This document shows, piece by piece, positions 31,706 through 43,401 of a DNA stretch of 64,000 bases (position 1 is its first letter; each line of letters starts with the position of its first letter). Source of the stretch: Ianthella basta (lineage: Eukaryota; Porifera; Demospongiae; Verongiida; Ianthellidae); the NCBI GenBank assembly GCA_964019415.1, contig OZ025869.1, positions 6,396,882-6,460,881 of the forward strand, given 5' to 3'. The translations under genes and the position numbers were made by a program. The notes beneath the pieces are model-generated. The model was given only the letters and a program-made list of their open reading frames with translations, did not search any database and was not told the origin of the DNA.

Positions 31706-32679
31706 TGGTTACTACAGATGCGAACATCGAGAACAAGAAACTAAGGAGATTTGTTGGCCAACCAGTCATTCCCTAGGGGTCTGTAACAGTTAAATGCCAT
31801 TCAATCGGTATCTGTGGGATTTAGACCACTTGGTTCTCAGGCACTTCGCGTCCTCAAGCTTTGTGCTCTAAATTCCCCCAGGTGATTGGACGGCATTAAA
31901 CTACAAGCAAGGCTTTTGATCTGCGATTGACTGGTGACCATACAACACAATTGGCATTAGCTACCTCCTTGAGTGGTGCACCTTGATCATGGAGAACTTC
32001 TGCTCATTCTGCTTTGATGAGGCTCACAACTCCCACGGTATTCCTAAGCTAAAGGCCACAGTAGGTGAGAACAACAAAGTGAGCAAACATTCCAGGCGGA
32101 ATGGTACCACCTCGGGTAGGTGGTTCAAACTGGTCCAGAACCGTTCGTTCAATTCGCTACTGAAAACAATACCACTTGGAAGTGGCTGCTCATGCCTCTT
32201 GTCTCACACATAACCGGGTAGTTAGAGAACACAGAGAAGCTTCAGTAAATCCAATTCTTCAGTAGCGAGCTGTATTGTGTTCTAAGCAGGTATCTGGAGT
32301 GATACAGAGGTGCTTCTTTCAATCAAAATGCTTATTGGAGAAGGTTGCTCAGGTAGCAATTAATGATAACTGTCTGTGCCTTTCGTCAGAAATTCGGTCG
32401 GTGCCTATGCAATGGAAATCGTCTGTTAGAGACTACATGTTTGTTTTCCACACACGCACTCATGCACGCACACACGCGTGCGTGAACACACACACACACA
32501 CACACACACTTTTCAAATGTCACCAATTATTATTAGGAAAGCCAGTACTGTAAGACTGGTGGGCAAAGCATGCGTACAAAAAGCAACAGAACAAGACAAA
32601 CACTATTGTTGAATAATCTCTCTATAAATGGCATACCACTTATTCCAGTATTGAAAGCTATTCCAGTATTGAAAGCTAT
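31706..32679. other. Intergenic, short CA array and a 19-bp tandem duplication
   Basis: CA/CG-rich stretch at 32455-32510. TTCCAGTATTGAAAGCTA is repeated back-to-back at 32642-32679, beside the pogo-like MITE. No gene supported. Confidence 0.45.
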
Positions 32680-32844
32680 TACAGTGAAACCCCTGTAATC
32701 CGCCCCCCTCAATCCGCCAAGCCCACCTGAGTTTCCAAAGAACAAATTATTACTTTTAGTTTTACCTCGTTAATCTGCCAACCTCATTAATCCACCACAA
32801 ATTCGAAACTCCCAATAGTGGCGGATTACAGGGGTTTCACTGTA
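32680..32844. mobile_element. Pogo/Tigger-type MITE, perfect 23-bp TIRs, TA duplication
   Basis: The left TIR (32682-32704) begins CAGTGAAACCCCTGTAATCC. The right TIR (32820-32842) is its exact reverse complement. Both are flanked by TA. The 161-bp interior has CCGCCAA/CTGCCAAC-like subterminal repeats. The CAGTGAAACC terminus is typical of pogo/Tigger. No coding capacity. Confidence 0.92.
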
Positions 32845-33904
32845 TATGAAGATGTGGATGGACTGCTCAATTCTAGTAGCTAATGCCCCCCCCCCCCCTC
32901 CCAAGCACCTAGCCGGACTGATTGTTGCTGAACTGATTGACAATACTGACTCATATGACTATGTGCTTATTTATTATGATGGTTTACTTTGTTGCTCTTT
33001 TATTGCCTCACAGGGCAGTGACTCTGATTATCACACACAGAAGAGGAGGCTGAAAGTGCAGCTAGCCCAGGACTGCCAGCCACTCGTGTCTTCTTGCTTT
33101 GGGGAATGCAGCACCGGCATTTCCATGTCCATCTGGAATGCTGAGGAGTGTCAAAGAGAGGTCGTTACTCAAAGGGTGACTCTTGCAGTTACACCACCAG
33201 CCAACTACACCAAATGATGGAGCCACATCGTAGTCCCTTATGGTACAAGGATACAGGAATACACACATGCAGTTCAGTGGCAATGGAGGAGACACCTTAT
33301 AGTCCTCAAAGCATGTGACGCCATACATCCATGCACATGAGATGCCACATTAGCTAGTTCCTGTGTCAGTATGGCTCTCTACTTTCATTCACACAACAAG
33401 GCCTGGAAAAGTATGCAGTGCCTGTGGGAAGAAAACCCTGGACAGCCTTGGAAGGTGAAGGCAATTCACTCCTGTTGTATTGCCAACTACTCACTGGAGC
33501 AACTGGAGACCAGCCAAGCAGCTGAGAAAGAGATGTGCAATGCTATCGACGAGGTTTGCCAGAAGACAAAGACGTATTGTGTTCTGACATGTTAACAGCT
33601 AGCTAACTTTTATCCTCCTTGCTTCTCCTGATTCAATTTCTATTGTGCTGTATACGTTGTTAATATTTCAGTGTATCTGTGATCAGAGGTACAGATTTGT
33701 TGCGTTGGATAGAGAGGCCTTGGGGTGTCTTCTTCCCTCAACGTTGATGTGTGAGCGTGTCTGAACTTCAGCAATACACTATGTAGTTGGCCTTCCTCCA
33801 TTTTCCCAATCTGCACAATCTTACCCGCGCAGACGGTCCGTGTTGGACCATGCGGCCATCAACGGATGCCTGCGCAGTCCGTGCAAGGAAATCTGGGGGA
33901 AAAT
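32845..33904. other. Intergenic, C-run and weak open frames
   Basis: A run of ten or more C at about 32886 and plus-strand frames of 60-120 codons with no family signature (32846-33217, 33371-33595). Confidence 0.35.
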
Positions 33905-34070
33905 GTTAAATGATCCATGTCACATACTGTAGTTAGATCTCTGCACAATCCACTGCAATGTTCCTTCAGACCTATAGTGCAGATATCTCATCATGAAGCC
34001 GTGATTGCATCCTTTCCCTCTGGTCAAGGTGAAGCTATCACACCGTGCTCCTTTATTCCACTCAGCGCTA
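33905..34070. repeat. Low-copy repeat shared with 39.87 and 40.48 kb
   Basis: TAGTTAGATCTCTGCACAAT... (33930-33965) recurs at 39868-39905. GTGCAGATATCTCATCATGA...CACTCA (33978-34065) recurs at 40483-40567. The two halves are adjacent here but about 580 bp apart at 39.9-40.5 kb, so that copy is split by other sequence. Confidence 0.8.
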
Positions 34071-35039
34071 CAACTAACTTGTTCCATGTGGGCAAAGTTG
34101 TTAAACCATTCTGCTGTGAAGCTATGATAAAAAAAACTGACTACTTGCTGGTTAGAAACATTTAGGGTCATGTAACTCTAGATAGAAACCTTGCTTAGAT
34201 TTTGCCCACATGGAGAATCTAGAAAATTCAGTTGACTAACAGTTGACTAACCATTTCTATCTTAGTCTCATGAAAACCCTTCTCAATGGGTACAGCACAG
34301 CTGTTTAGTGACAAGGGTTAAGTACCATTTTGCTAGGCGTATCATGTGACAATATTGTGACTTACTGCTAAAGCGTCAAAATTCGTTCGAACAAAGCCCT
34401 TGAAAATGACCGTGTACCACGGACGTCTTGCTGCAACGAAGAATGTTTTTCTTCGTCAATGCTTCAGACAGGAAGGACGAGTTCTGCCTTTCTACTCACA
34501 TCACGCCCAGTCACATGCGTAGTGTGATAATACCACACGGTTCACCTTTTGTAAACAATGTTGCCATGACCCATATATGTGAGGGAGGGTGAAAGATAAC
34601 ACTCAGTGACGAAGCTATTCCCTACAGTGGTATATTTAGTTGCGCTTTCCTATGAGAGACACCAGCTATCGCAGAGAGAGTCTATCTATCGCAGTAGGTC
34701 CATTTACCACTAGAGAACAATCCATAGAAACTCAAAGACTGAGCTTCATTCTATCACAGCAAGGTTTATGCATTCTGCTTCCTTTGTCACCACAACTGGC
34801 ACAGAACTGCTACAGGTGCAATTGCAAGTTTGTGCACTGGAAGCCCAGAATGGTAATGGCCTCCAGATCGAGTGAGAATGTAGTGCAGTAGCCTGGAAGG
34901 ACTGCTGATGTAGCGTAGCTGCTCTTCAGGATTCCAATCATGTGACTGACTGACCATACATACACTTCTTAGCTGTATATCGTTGTACTCGGTTGACCAG
35001 AATTAATGCCACTGGGTTCTGTGCCACAGGTGCATCTGT
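34071..35039. other. Intergenic, nothing recognised
   Basis: Short open frames only. No domain or repeat recognised. Confidence 0.35.
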
Positions 35040-35110
35040 TACTATATCTAACGTCATGTACACTGCTGGCACTCATTTGGCTCGTGATATTCCAGAAGTG
35101 CAGTGGACGC
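35040..35110. repeat. Repeat shared with 38,510-38,600
   Basis: AACGTCATGTACACTGCTGG through GATATTCCAGAAGTGCA matches 38513-38600, which contains a 30-bp internal insertion or duplication of the ATTCCAGAAG part. Confidence 0.8.
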
Positions 35111-35989
35111 CACCCATACCATATTTATCTATGACTGCATTGGAGACTTCTAATCATACCAGCAAGAATGCGAACTTGAAGTTTCACCTCTGACGGTCAG
35201 AAAAGGGTCCCCATTGTTGCCACCAAGGTTATTTTTGCATTGGCTTAGAGCACGGCATGGGGACAGTGTTTACTGAATGTCATTCCTTAGGGCTAGTGTT
35301 AGGGGCCTTTATATTATTCCAAAGAAGCCAGTCCACATCTGCCCTGTTCCAGGGTGTGGGGCAAATGTAGTTATGAACATGGTTTAGTCTCATGATGTAT
35401 TGGTTTTCAAAGATTGGATGATGCTTTGCTTTCATATTTCCTAGTGTATGCATTTACGTACACAAATATTTATATGCCTTAAACCTTTGGTCATTGGTAT
35501 ATAAACTGAAATGTGTATGAATACCACAAATTCTGACAATCGTTCAATAGAGCTTATACTGTATAATAAGTAAATTGATATAATGGAAGACAAGATGGCG
35601 GACATGTAGAGATGTGTAGAGATTGTAGAGTTTGAATTTTCTTAGAGGATTGCAGTCTAGTGAATTTGTTTGAGTGAGTCTGGTTAGGCCAGTCTACAGA
35701 AGCACGGAAGATGATTGAGGAGCCTACGTGCTCGGCACATGCCGTTGAGGAGGACAATACCATACGCGTGCATGGTCCAGTTGGTGATCGATGCCCAGGA
35801 TCATCAGGCTCTTTGCCGTTCCCACGTGACTCCTCCTCTGTCGACGATCCCCCGCGATCTGACGGCCAGGTGTCAACAGATGACCTTGTGGAGGACTTCT
35901 CCATGCTGCCATATACGTGCGCATTTTGAAGAGGATTCCATGTGCCTCGCGAGACCAATCGGAAAGGAAGTTGACCACCAACCATCCTT
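35111..35989. other. Intergenic, unrecognised open frames
   Basis: 35711-36110 holds overlapping open frames on both strands (for example EEPTCSAHAVEEDNTIRVHG, +) with no family signature. Confidence 0.3.
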
Positions 35990-36700
35990 GGAAAGCTACA
36001 GAAACCTGCCCATTCTCGCACAACACCTCAATGTGTGGTTGTGGTCAGATGACATACAAGTATGTTCTGCCAGACGTGTTCTGTCACAGATGTATTCAGC
36101 TGCTTCCTAATTCTGAGACCAGTTACCTCTAAATCAGTATCAGAGAAAGTGGTAATTTTGACTGGGATTCTGCAAAACATGGGGCACCATAGTGGTTGGT
36201 GTGGTGTATACAAGTGAACACTACTTGTGTTCAAATGTGATGTGAGTGGCACCTGCAAAGCCTTGAGCTAGGTCTGCAACTAAACTAATGTGTGTGTGGT
36301 GTTGTCGAACTGCCAAAAGCAATAGGAAGCGAGAGATGACAAGTGCAGAGAAGCAAGCCCCCAGCAGCAAAGAAGCAGGGAGACAGGCAAGGAAAGAGCA
36401 AAGAAGAGGAGAAACTGCAAGTTTCACCTGAAGTATGGCAGATGCCATCAGAAGGGGTGCAAGCAAGAGCACCCAAACAGAGCAACGATCACCTGCAAGT
36501 TTGGGCAAAGCTGCAGGAAGAAAGCTACAGAAAACACTGGCCATTCTCACACAACACCTCAATGTGTAGTTGTGGTCAGATGACATACAAGATGTTCTGC
36601 CAGACATGTATTCAGCTGCTTCCTAATTGTGAGGCCAGTTACCTCTACATCAGTAGAGAGAGTTGGCATTTTGACTGGGATTCTGCAAATGCACGCACGC
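35990..36700 (+). other. Duplicated exon-like segment with cysteine-rich frame
   Basis: About 165 bp at 36000-36165 and 36533-36690 are roughly 88% identical. The second copy reads HNTSMCSCGQMTYKMFCQTC then IQLLPNCEASYLYI. The first has the same reading with one shift and a stop. Between them a Lys/Arg/Gln-rich stretch reads in one frame as a CCCH-like KYGRCHQKGCKQEHPNRATI-TCKFGQSC. This looks like a zinc-binding protein with a duplicated exon, but the frames do not join cleanly. Confidence 0.4.
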
Positions 36701-37002
36701 ACCATGCATGCATGCACGCACATACACACAGAGACAGATGTAGAGATGTGGCAGGTCACGGACAGGTGTGAGTATGAGGAATACACAGAATACCAAAACA
36801 AGCAATTGTGATACATTTGAGAATTGAGTTCTTGCAACACCCCTCCCTCTCTGCTTAGGAGGAAGTTAGTCAGCTTCAGCAAGAAGCCATTGAACTGCAG
36901 AGAAAGCTGCTTAGTGAAAGAGTACCTGCCTAGTAGTAGACATGTACTACAGGTGTATACAAACACCACACTACACTAACCCCACACCCCAGACTATAAT
37001 AG
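36701..37002. other. Intergenic, nothing recognised
   Basis: CACACA-type short run near 36700-36740 only. Confidence 0.35.
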
Positions 37003-37225
37003 CATCAGTCCAGCCTATAGTGAATACGCGTTTGTCTGTCAGTTACTGGCAGGTGTGTATGTAACAGTACTCCTGTTCTTAGTCATGCCAAGGGCTACTG
37101 CACCAGCAGCTAATGACAGTTTCTGAGAAAGCCTTAGAGCTTACTTGTGATGACATTGCACGTCAATCAACAAACAGCTGCTAGCATCAGTCCAGCCTAT
37201 GGTGAATACGCGTTTGTCAGTTACA
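37003..37225. repeat. Direct repeat about 180 bp apart
   Basis: AGCATCAGTCCAGCCTATAG...GAATACGCGTTTGTC at 37003-37040 recurs at 37185-37222. A neighbouring pair, CTACTGCTATTCAAGGCATC, occurs at 37245 and 37389. Confidence 0.85.
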
Positions 37226-37493
37226 GTCTAGGTGGTTAACTTCTACTACTGCTATTCAAGGCATCACATACAGAGCAAGTCTGCATAATAAGCAAAATGA
37301 TAATCATATACATACTTCACTTTAATCGATGCACAATGCAATCAAAGAGGGTGATGGAGTTAGTGTTCTGTGCTGTTGGAAGATTTTGCTACTGCTATTC
37401 AAGGCATCTCAGACAAAGATTTATTATGCACAGCAACTGCTGTATTCTAGATATATCAACATCCATGGTACGTAAAAATGCCAGCATCTCGTA

Positions 37494-38113
37494 TTGCAAC
37501 ATCTTGGGGTAAATAAGCACATCACAAGGGCAAACAAATGCTCACATTTGATCAATCAACAAACAGCTGCTGCATATGCACTGTATGCAGGGCCCGCCTA
37601 TAAATTGCCAGAGGCAAAATTGAATTCAACTCTGAATGACCATGAGCACCCCTCCTCCCTCTCCTCCTGCCCAATCGGAGTGAATCAGAGACTTGAGTCT
37701 GACTCTTCAGACAGCCGAGCACATTGCCTGCCAAGGTTTAGGAAAAGAAGGTGCTTGGTTCACCAAGTGCCTACCTTCTGAAAACGTGTTCTGCCAGGAG
37801 GAGCCGAGCCGCAGTTTCCCCCCCTAGAAGAGCCGGCGCCCCCACACAAGATACCGGCGCCTCCCAGGAGGAGCCAAGCCGCAGTTGCCCCACGCGCCCC
37901 CCCCCCCCCCAGGAGGAGCCAAGCTGCAGTCGCCCCAACCCACCCCCCCTGGAAGAGCCGGCGGGCACAACACCTTGAAGAGGATCAAGTGGTTCCTGAA
38001 GTCGACGATGTAGAGGCGTTGCCTCCCGCCAAAGCCCCAACACTATATTTCCAGAAGAAGAGTTTTTCCCGGCTTCTGATGACTCCGAATATTTCTCAGA
38101 TGCAGATAATTAG
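37494..38113 (+). other. Proline/glutamate-rich coding-like stretch, unrecognised
   Basis: Plus-strand frames run from LNDHEHPSSLSSCPIGVNQR and SDSSDSR through a QEEPSxSCPxxPPP repeat (37795-37975) to an acidic end, FPASDDSEYFSDADN, with TAG at 38111. Two or three frame changes at C-runs separate them. The repeat unit of about 50-60 bp starts CCCAGGAGGAGCCAAGC. The acidic finish looks like a genuine C-terminus. No family recognised. Confidence 0.3.
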
Positions 38114-38509
38114 GAGTGTAAGGGAACAGGAGCTATCATTGTGTGTTTATGCATGAATGTATGTGTACAAATGGCTTTCCTAAAAGCCACCCACATGCCA
38201 ATTCGATGTCACCAGTGGGTCACAGTAAATACCATGCGAGTGCACTGATCAGGTAGCTACATTATATATGCAGACTTCTGACGATTACCAAGTGAAACTA
38301 TAAATAGGCTGTCAGTGTACTGGGCACCGCAAGCAAGAGCGACATGGCAGATATCAACAGGAACAGGCATGGTCCCTGTTTACAATAGAGCACAGTCTAA
38401 AAAAAAAACAGAGAAAGAAAGCAATGCAACACAGTAGAGAAGCTGAAGGACCTGCCAAAGCTGTGCAGGTACTGGCAACATTGCAGAGGGGTTGCAGCTA
38501 CAAAACTAG
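38114..38509. other. Intergenic, nothing recognised
   Basis: An A-run at about 38399. No gene. Confidence 0.4.
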
Positions 38510-38605
38510 ATTTAATGTCATGTACACTGCTGGCACTCATTTGGCTCATGCTTACGCTTTTAGCCAGATATTCCAGAAGCCTAGCCAGACATTCCAGAAG
38601 TGCAC
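38510..38605. repeat. Repeat shared with 35,040-35,110
   Basis: Contains a tandem GCCAGATATTCCAGAAG / GCCAGACATTCCAGAAG not present in the other copy. Confidence 0.8.
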
Positions 38606-39479
38606 CAAAGCTTAAAAACAGCCTCACACATTCTGTATACTAGGCCAACATATTTGCCTCACCCATGATTAATCTTTTGTCAGTGGGAAGGTATATGCAA
38701 CGGAAACTGTTTCCATAGAATATCAACGATCTAAGTGACTACCTGGCCATGGAGGACTAATAACAGCAACCCATTATTGAAATGCATACCGTCATACTAT
38801 ATCAGTTCATGAACTGATTGCATGTTCATTTGCTTATGAAGAGTGCAGCACAGCATCAGTAGCATTGAAAGACTTCAAAACAAATTTGGCTGGACCTGGA
38901 TTACTGTCAGGTACTTTGAGATGGTTCAAGGATGCAACAAATAAAGTCGCAGGACTGTTGCAAAAAGATGGGAGGAGGAAGCCTTCAATAATGTGGTATA
39001 CACTGCTGAGTCCACTGTACAACCAGAATACCACCAAAGAACAATTTCAGAAGACTGAAGTACAAGCACTAGCACTTCCCTGTGATTTTGTTCAGTAGTT
39101 AAAGTGTATAGAAGCATACTTTCTGCCTCCCTTGAGCCATTCAGTGAAGAAATATATGCTATAGGTCACCAGCCACAACCAGACAGAAAGATTACTCAAC
39201 ATTTTCACTGGCGAGTACATCCAGAGGTTCTTTGAAAGCAAGTGAAGTGGAAGAGTGCAGCAGATACCCCCAGACCTTGACCACATCGAAAGATGTGGCC
39301 TCAATGAAAGCCTGACTCAGAGACAAACTGTCAAGACAAAGAATCTTGAACTAGATGGGGACAGGATCAGAACCTCCTGGAAGATACTCATTCCTGAGGC
39401 ATGCACAAGAAGGGTTGAATATATACAAAATATGACATTGTGGTATATCTTGCACCAACAATGGACCTCCTTGAGAAGA
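38606..39479. other. Intergenic, unrecognised plus-strand frames
   Basis: 38865-39098 (KDFKTNLAGPGLLSGTLRWF) and 39255-39587 are open but have no family signature. Confidence 0.3.
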
Positions 39480-39610
39480 CCGGAGAACAGAGCAACCACA
39501 AATTCAGCAATACAGATGAAACAGACCAGCCCACAACCTAAAACAGTGCTCCTATTTATACACAGATCAGAGTTATATCTGGTATAACTGGTTTGACTGG
39601 TTACCTCACA
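39480..39610. repeat. Repeat shared with 16,870-16,990
   Basis: Includes CTCCTATTTATACACAGATC...GGTTTGACT, the left arm of the 16.9-kb foldback, but lacks the second arm. Confidence 0.8.
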
Positions 39611-39865
39611 GAAACATTGCACAGAACACGTGAAACAGTACACAGTTTGCTGTTAGTGTAAGAAAGTACATCAAATCATGTCAATCCACTACAAATAACT
39701 GTTGTTCAAAAACATTGAAAGCTGTATATTCTTGAAATCATCTCAATTCCTGTCTTCACCTCTTACACTGTTACACATGTGGTGACAAATTGCATGACCA
39801 TAATACGAACAACACAAACAAAGAATAATAGCAAAGATATTAAAATAAATCTCTCCATATGTATA

Positions 39866-40575
39866 TAGTTAGATCTCTGCACAATCCACTGCAATCTTCC
39901 CTCAGGCATGTAGCCATTGGTGGCATCTGTAACACTGAAAGTGCTGTTCTTCAAGTGGCATGGTTAATTATGTTAAAACCAAGTATGTAATAGAATTGTT
40001 AGATATTCTACTGGAATGAAATACAATAATAAGTCAGTATAGAAATTGATGGGAACATGCAGAATAATAATCAATTCTTTGCTATGTGCACTCCTACAAC
40101 CATGCTATACCATGCAAACTATAGTTATAATTTAGTGTAGGTGAGTCTTAAACTTGCTGTGCACCATGTAATAGTCCTCGGTGATGTATAAGGGTGTACA
40201 GTTGAACGGAACAAGGTTTAAAGTTACCCTATATTATATGTGAGATGTCAGGTGCGAGTATTTTGTTTGGTTGTCACTGCAGTCAGCTTGTTTGGTATTT
40301 AGTTAATAAGCAGTATGGAGAAGGTTCTTATACAGTATGAGGGCAATGAATCGTCGAGATATAATAATAAAGAGTATTTTGAGTTGGTAGCCAAGCTCAA
40401 ACGGGAGACTAACATCAGAGGCCCACTGAAGGATGGTGGGAAAGTCACCATAAAGACAAAAACGTGCATCTGGAAGACAAGTGCAGACATCTCATCATGA
40501 AGCAGTGATTGCATCCTTTCCTCTTGATCAAGGTAAAGCTATCACACCATGCTCCTCTAACCCACTCAACACTAC
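39866..40575. repeat. Split copy of the 33.9-kb repeat
   Basis: 39868-39905 and 40483-40567 match the two halves of 33930-34065. The 580 bp between them is unrelated and may be a later insertion. Confidence 0.7.
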
Positions 40576-40828
40576 ACATACCCCATCCTCCCACACCTCT
40601 GCAGCACAGCTCAGCACTACATACACAGGATCCTCACACACCTCTGTAACGCAGCTCAGCAGTATATTACCCCACTCCCCATACCCCTGTAGCACAGCTC
40701 AGCAGTATAATACCCCATCCTCCCACACCTCTGTAACGCAGCTCAGCAGTATATTACCCCATTCCCCATACCCCTGTAGCACAGCTCAGCACTATAATAC
40801 CCCATCCTCCCACGCCTCTGCAACATAG
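40576..40828. repeat. Minisatellite, units of about 40 bp in an alternating pattern
   Basis: Units of the form CCCCATCCTCCCACACCTCT-GTAACGCAGCTCAGCAGTAT alternate with CCCCATACCCCTGTAGCACAGCTCAGC-type units, giving a higher-order period of about 82 bp. Confidence 0.88.
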
Positions 40829-42567
40829 AAAACCTCTCACACTGATGCTTTGGATTACATACAATCACATCCCAGCTATGGTCTTCATGAATCTTACTAA
40901 TGCACACTGACAGTCGGCTGGGTCCAATCCATACACAATGGAGATCAGACATAATCAAGAATAACAAGAGTGAAAAGCTATAATACAATGTTAGAACAAG
41001 AGGGGCGACTTCTCTTATTGCCACTTAGGAACTTTGAATTTGTATTTATGGCCAGTCAAACTAATCACAGAAGTTCAGAATGGGCCAGAATGCACAACTG
41101 AGATGGCTTTGCTTTAGTTTTTGTGTGTGTGTGGATGGATGCGGGAGGTAAAAAAGTGCTGGACAACTCTTTCCTAGAGTCACCATTAGGCCGTTCAATT
41201 CAGGAGCTAGTGCAGTTGGCAGCCAACTCAGGAGCCACTACTAGGTAACAGCGGTAGCTCAGTATTCCTCCCCCTCCCCCACCCTGGCGCTCCCCTCCTC
41301 CAAGGGGGCCCCTCCTCAGCTGGTTCACGATGGCGAGCTCAAGAGGATGCTGAACCAGCTGGCAGAGGCATTGCATCTCAATGCCTAGAGGTGGCGCATA
41401 TCACTACGAGAGCGAACACTACCTGTTCTTTGCTGGAGTAACAAGAGCCATCAGAGTCATGGATCAACACCCATAATCCAGATGTCATCAGGGTGTGGAA
41501 AGCCAACATGGATCTGCAATACATCCTAGGTCCATATGCATGTGTGACGTACATTGCTGTGTACATGCTTAAGAGTGAACGCTCAATGGAAGAACTCCTG
41601 AAGCAGTCATCTTCTTGCTCTTGGTGCCAAGGTAATGCTGATTGTCAGTGTCAACGTTTCAGATGGACTGGTGAATGGCGCATGAGGAACTGAGAGTGAC
41701 ACACTGCTGGTTGTCTCATGGTTCACCTGCCATCACAGCACTGTCTGATGAGAAAGAGGATACCACTGTGGAGGAAGTAGAAGACAATGAGCAAGAAGGC
41801 AGGGAACAAGAAGACAGCCAGATTCAACCATTACATAAAACGAAAATATCCAATTATACAACAGGAAATTATAGCCATTTTCACAGGTTATGATCAACTT
41901 ACAAATCCACTTCCACATCTGCTCTCCAAAAATGGATATTTCTTTATACATTGCAGGGCAACGCGTGTCTTTTCTCTTTAGTGGGGTAGCTCTTCACACT
42001 GAAGACCACAGAAGCAATTTCCCCAATAAACTTTGTATCTTCCCAGAGAGAGAACCTGCCTGAAGCCCAGCCATAACAATTGGTGTGTGGTTCATAGGTA
42101 GGCTAAATGAGATAGGCAGTGGGAGTTCCGCACTCATTTTGGCTGCATATTCTCGTTTCTGCTGTAAATATTCAACAAGGCAAAATGAATAGACATGTCC
42201 TACTTCAAAAGGAAATCATGCAATTATGGTGAATATACAGTCATAATATTATGCCAAGTACCAATATGTATGCATAGAAAAGTGCTTACCTTAGACCCAC
42301 ATGCTGATGAAAAACCTTCAGGTGTCACCATTTCAAGAGGAGAGTCCTGCATTATAAGTATAGTTGTTGATCAGTAGCAGCATCAAGTATACATATGCAC
42401 AATAGTATATCAATACGTTAATGGTCATGTACATAATGTCATCATGGCATCACTATAGAGTCTAACTGCAGATACTAATGATTTGAAGCAGGAGGATGGT
42501 GCTGATGGTGTGGAGTTGGTGGCAGATACTGATTACCACTTTTATGCCATGACAAAACAAACCCACA
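40829..42567. other. Intergenic, nothing firm
   Basis: Short frames (for example 41493-41693 and 41787-41981) without domains. 41252-41266 resembles a tRNA A-box but no cloverleaf follows. 41270-41320 is C-rich. Confidence 0.35.
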
Positions 42568-43401
42568 TACCGTATAAATTCTAATATAGGCGCCGCCCCA
42601 ATTAAAGCGCCCCCTAGGGGCATACTGTATTTTTCCCATTCCAATTGTAAGCGACCTTGGGCGTTGGAATTAATTTTAGGTGGCACCTGAACTAATGGAG
42701 CAGAAGTATGGTAGTTCGCACTTCACACTTACACCTGTGTTGCTGCTGCTATGTGAGATGACGACCTTGACAGACATTTTAAGCGTGTCAGCCAGGACTG
42801 GAGGACTACATCGCTGCTTCATTCTCAACCAGAGAACGTGGGATCGGTGGGCGGAAGACAGTCAAGCGACCTGTGGGGAGACCGAGAAAGCGCTCACTGG
42901 AACCATAGACCCTGAGCAGTGGCCAGGCGAAGGCCAACAAGCCGAAGAACATCCAGGTGGCACCTGTAGTTGCTGATGGTGAGGATCCCAGTGCCAAGTC
43001 CATTCAATATCAATACACTGCTAAGCAGAAGCAGCGCGTTGTCCTTTATGCTAGGAACCACGGAGTTCGTCCCGCTGAAAGGAAGTTCAGCATTCCACAA
43101 AAGAATATCCAGCGGCGGCTAAAGAACTTTCGTGATGATGGCTTCGAACAGAGTATTGCTAAATGAGGACCCAAGAAACAGCGAATTGCGAGAGGCAGAC
43201 AGAAAGAGCCAGAGCCTGCCATGTAAATAAATTTCACATGTGCGTGCGCAACAGTGCTATTCCGCTTTAATTACATGCACTAGGCGCCACTCCAATCAAA
43301 GCGCCCCTTGGCCATTGCATAATTTCATCCATTCTAATAAGAAGCGCCTGTCAATGGTGGAATTATTTTTAAGGGGCGCCTATATTAGAATTTATACGGT
43401 A
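42568..43401. mobile_element. Complete TIR element (pogo-like), 25-bp perfect TIRs, TA duplication
   Basis: The left TIR (42570-42594) begins CCGTATAAATTCTAATATAG. The right TIR (43375-43399) is its exact reverse complement. TA flanks both ends. Inside each end lies about 100 bp of similar sequence in direct orientation (paired GGCGCC, AAGCGCCCC, CCATTC-AA, GTGGAATTA blocks), so the termini are inverted outside and direct inside. The interior codes AT-hook and HTH remnants but no DDE domain. A solo end of the same family is at 10500-10592. Confidence 0.88.
42830..43225 (+). pseudogene. AT-hook plus psq/CENP-B-type HTH protein remnant
   Basis: One plus-strand frame, broken only by two stops (TAG near 42907, TGA at 43164), reads GRKTVKRPVGRPRKRSL (AT-hook core GRPRK), then AVVADGEDPSAKSIQYQYTA-like linker, then KQKQRVVLYARNHGVRPAER followed by KFSIPQKNIQRRLKNF, a helix-turn-helix of the kind at the N-terminus of pogo/Tigger transposases, then GPKKQRIARGR. 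The DDE catalytic domain is absent. This is the DNA-binding half left in a non-autonomous element. Confidence 0.65.

Noticed and set aside
41250-41300. GCGGTAGCTCAGT resembling a tRNA A-box
   Set aside because: No B-box at the right distance and no cloverleaf; C-rich sequence follows.
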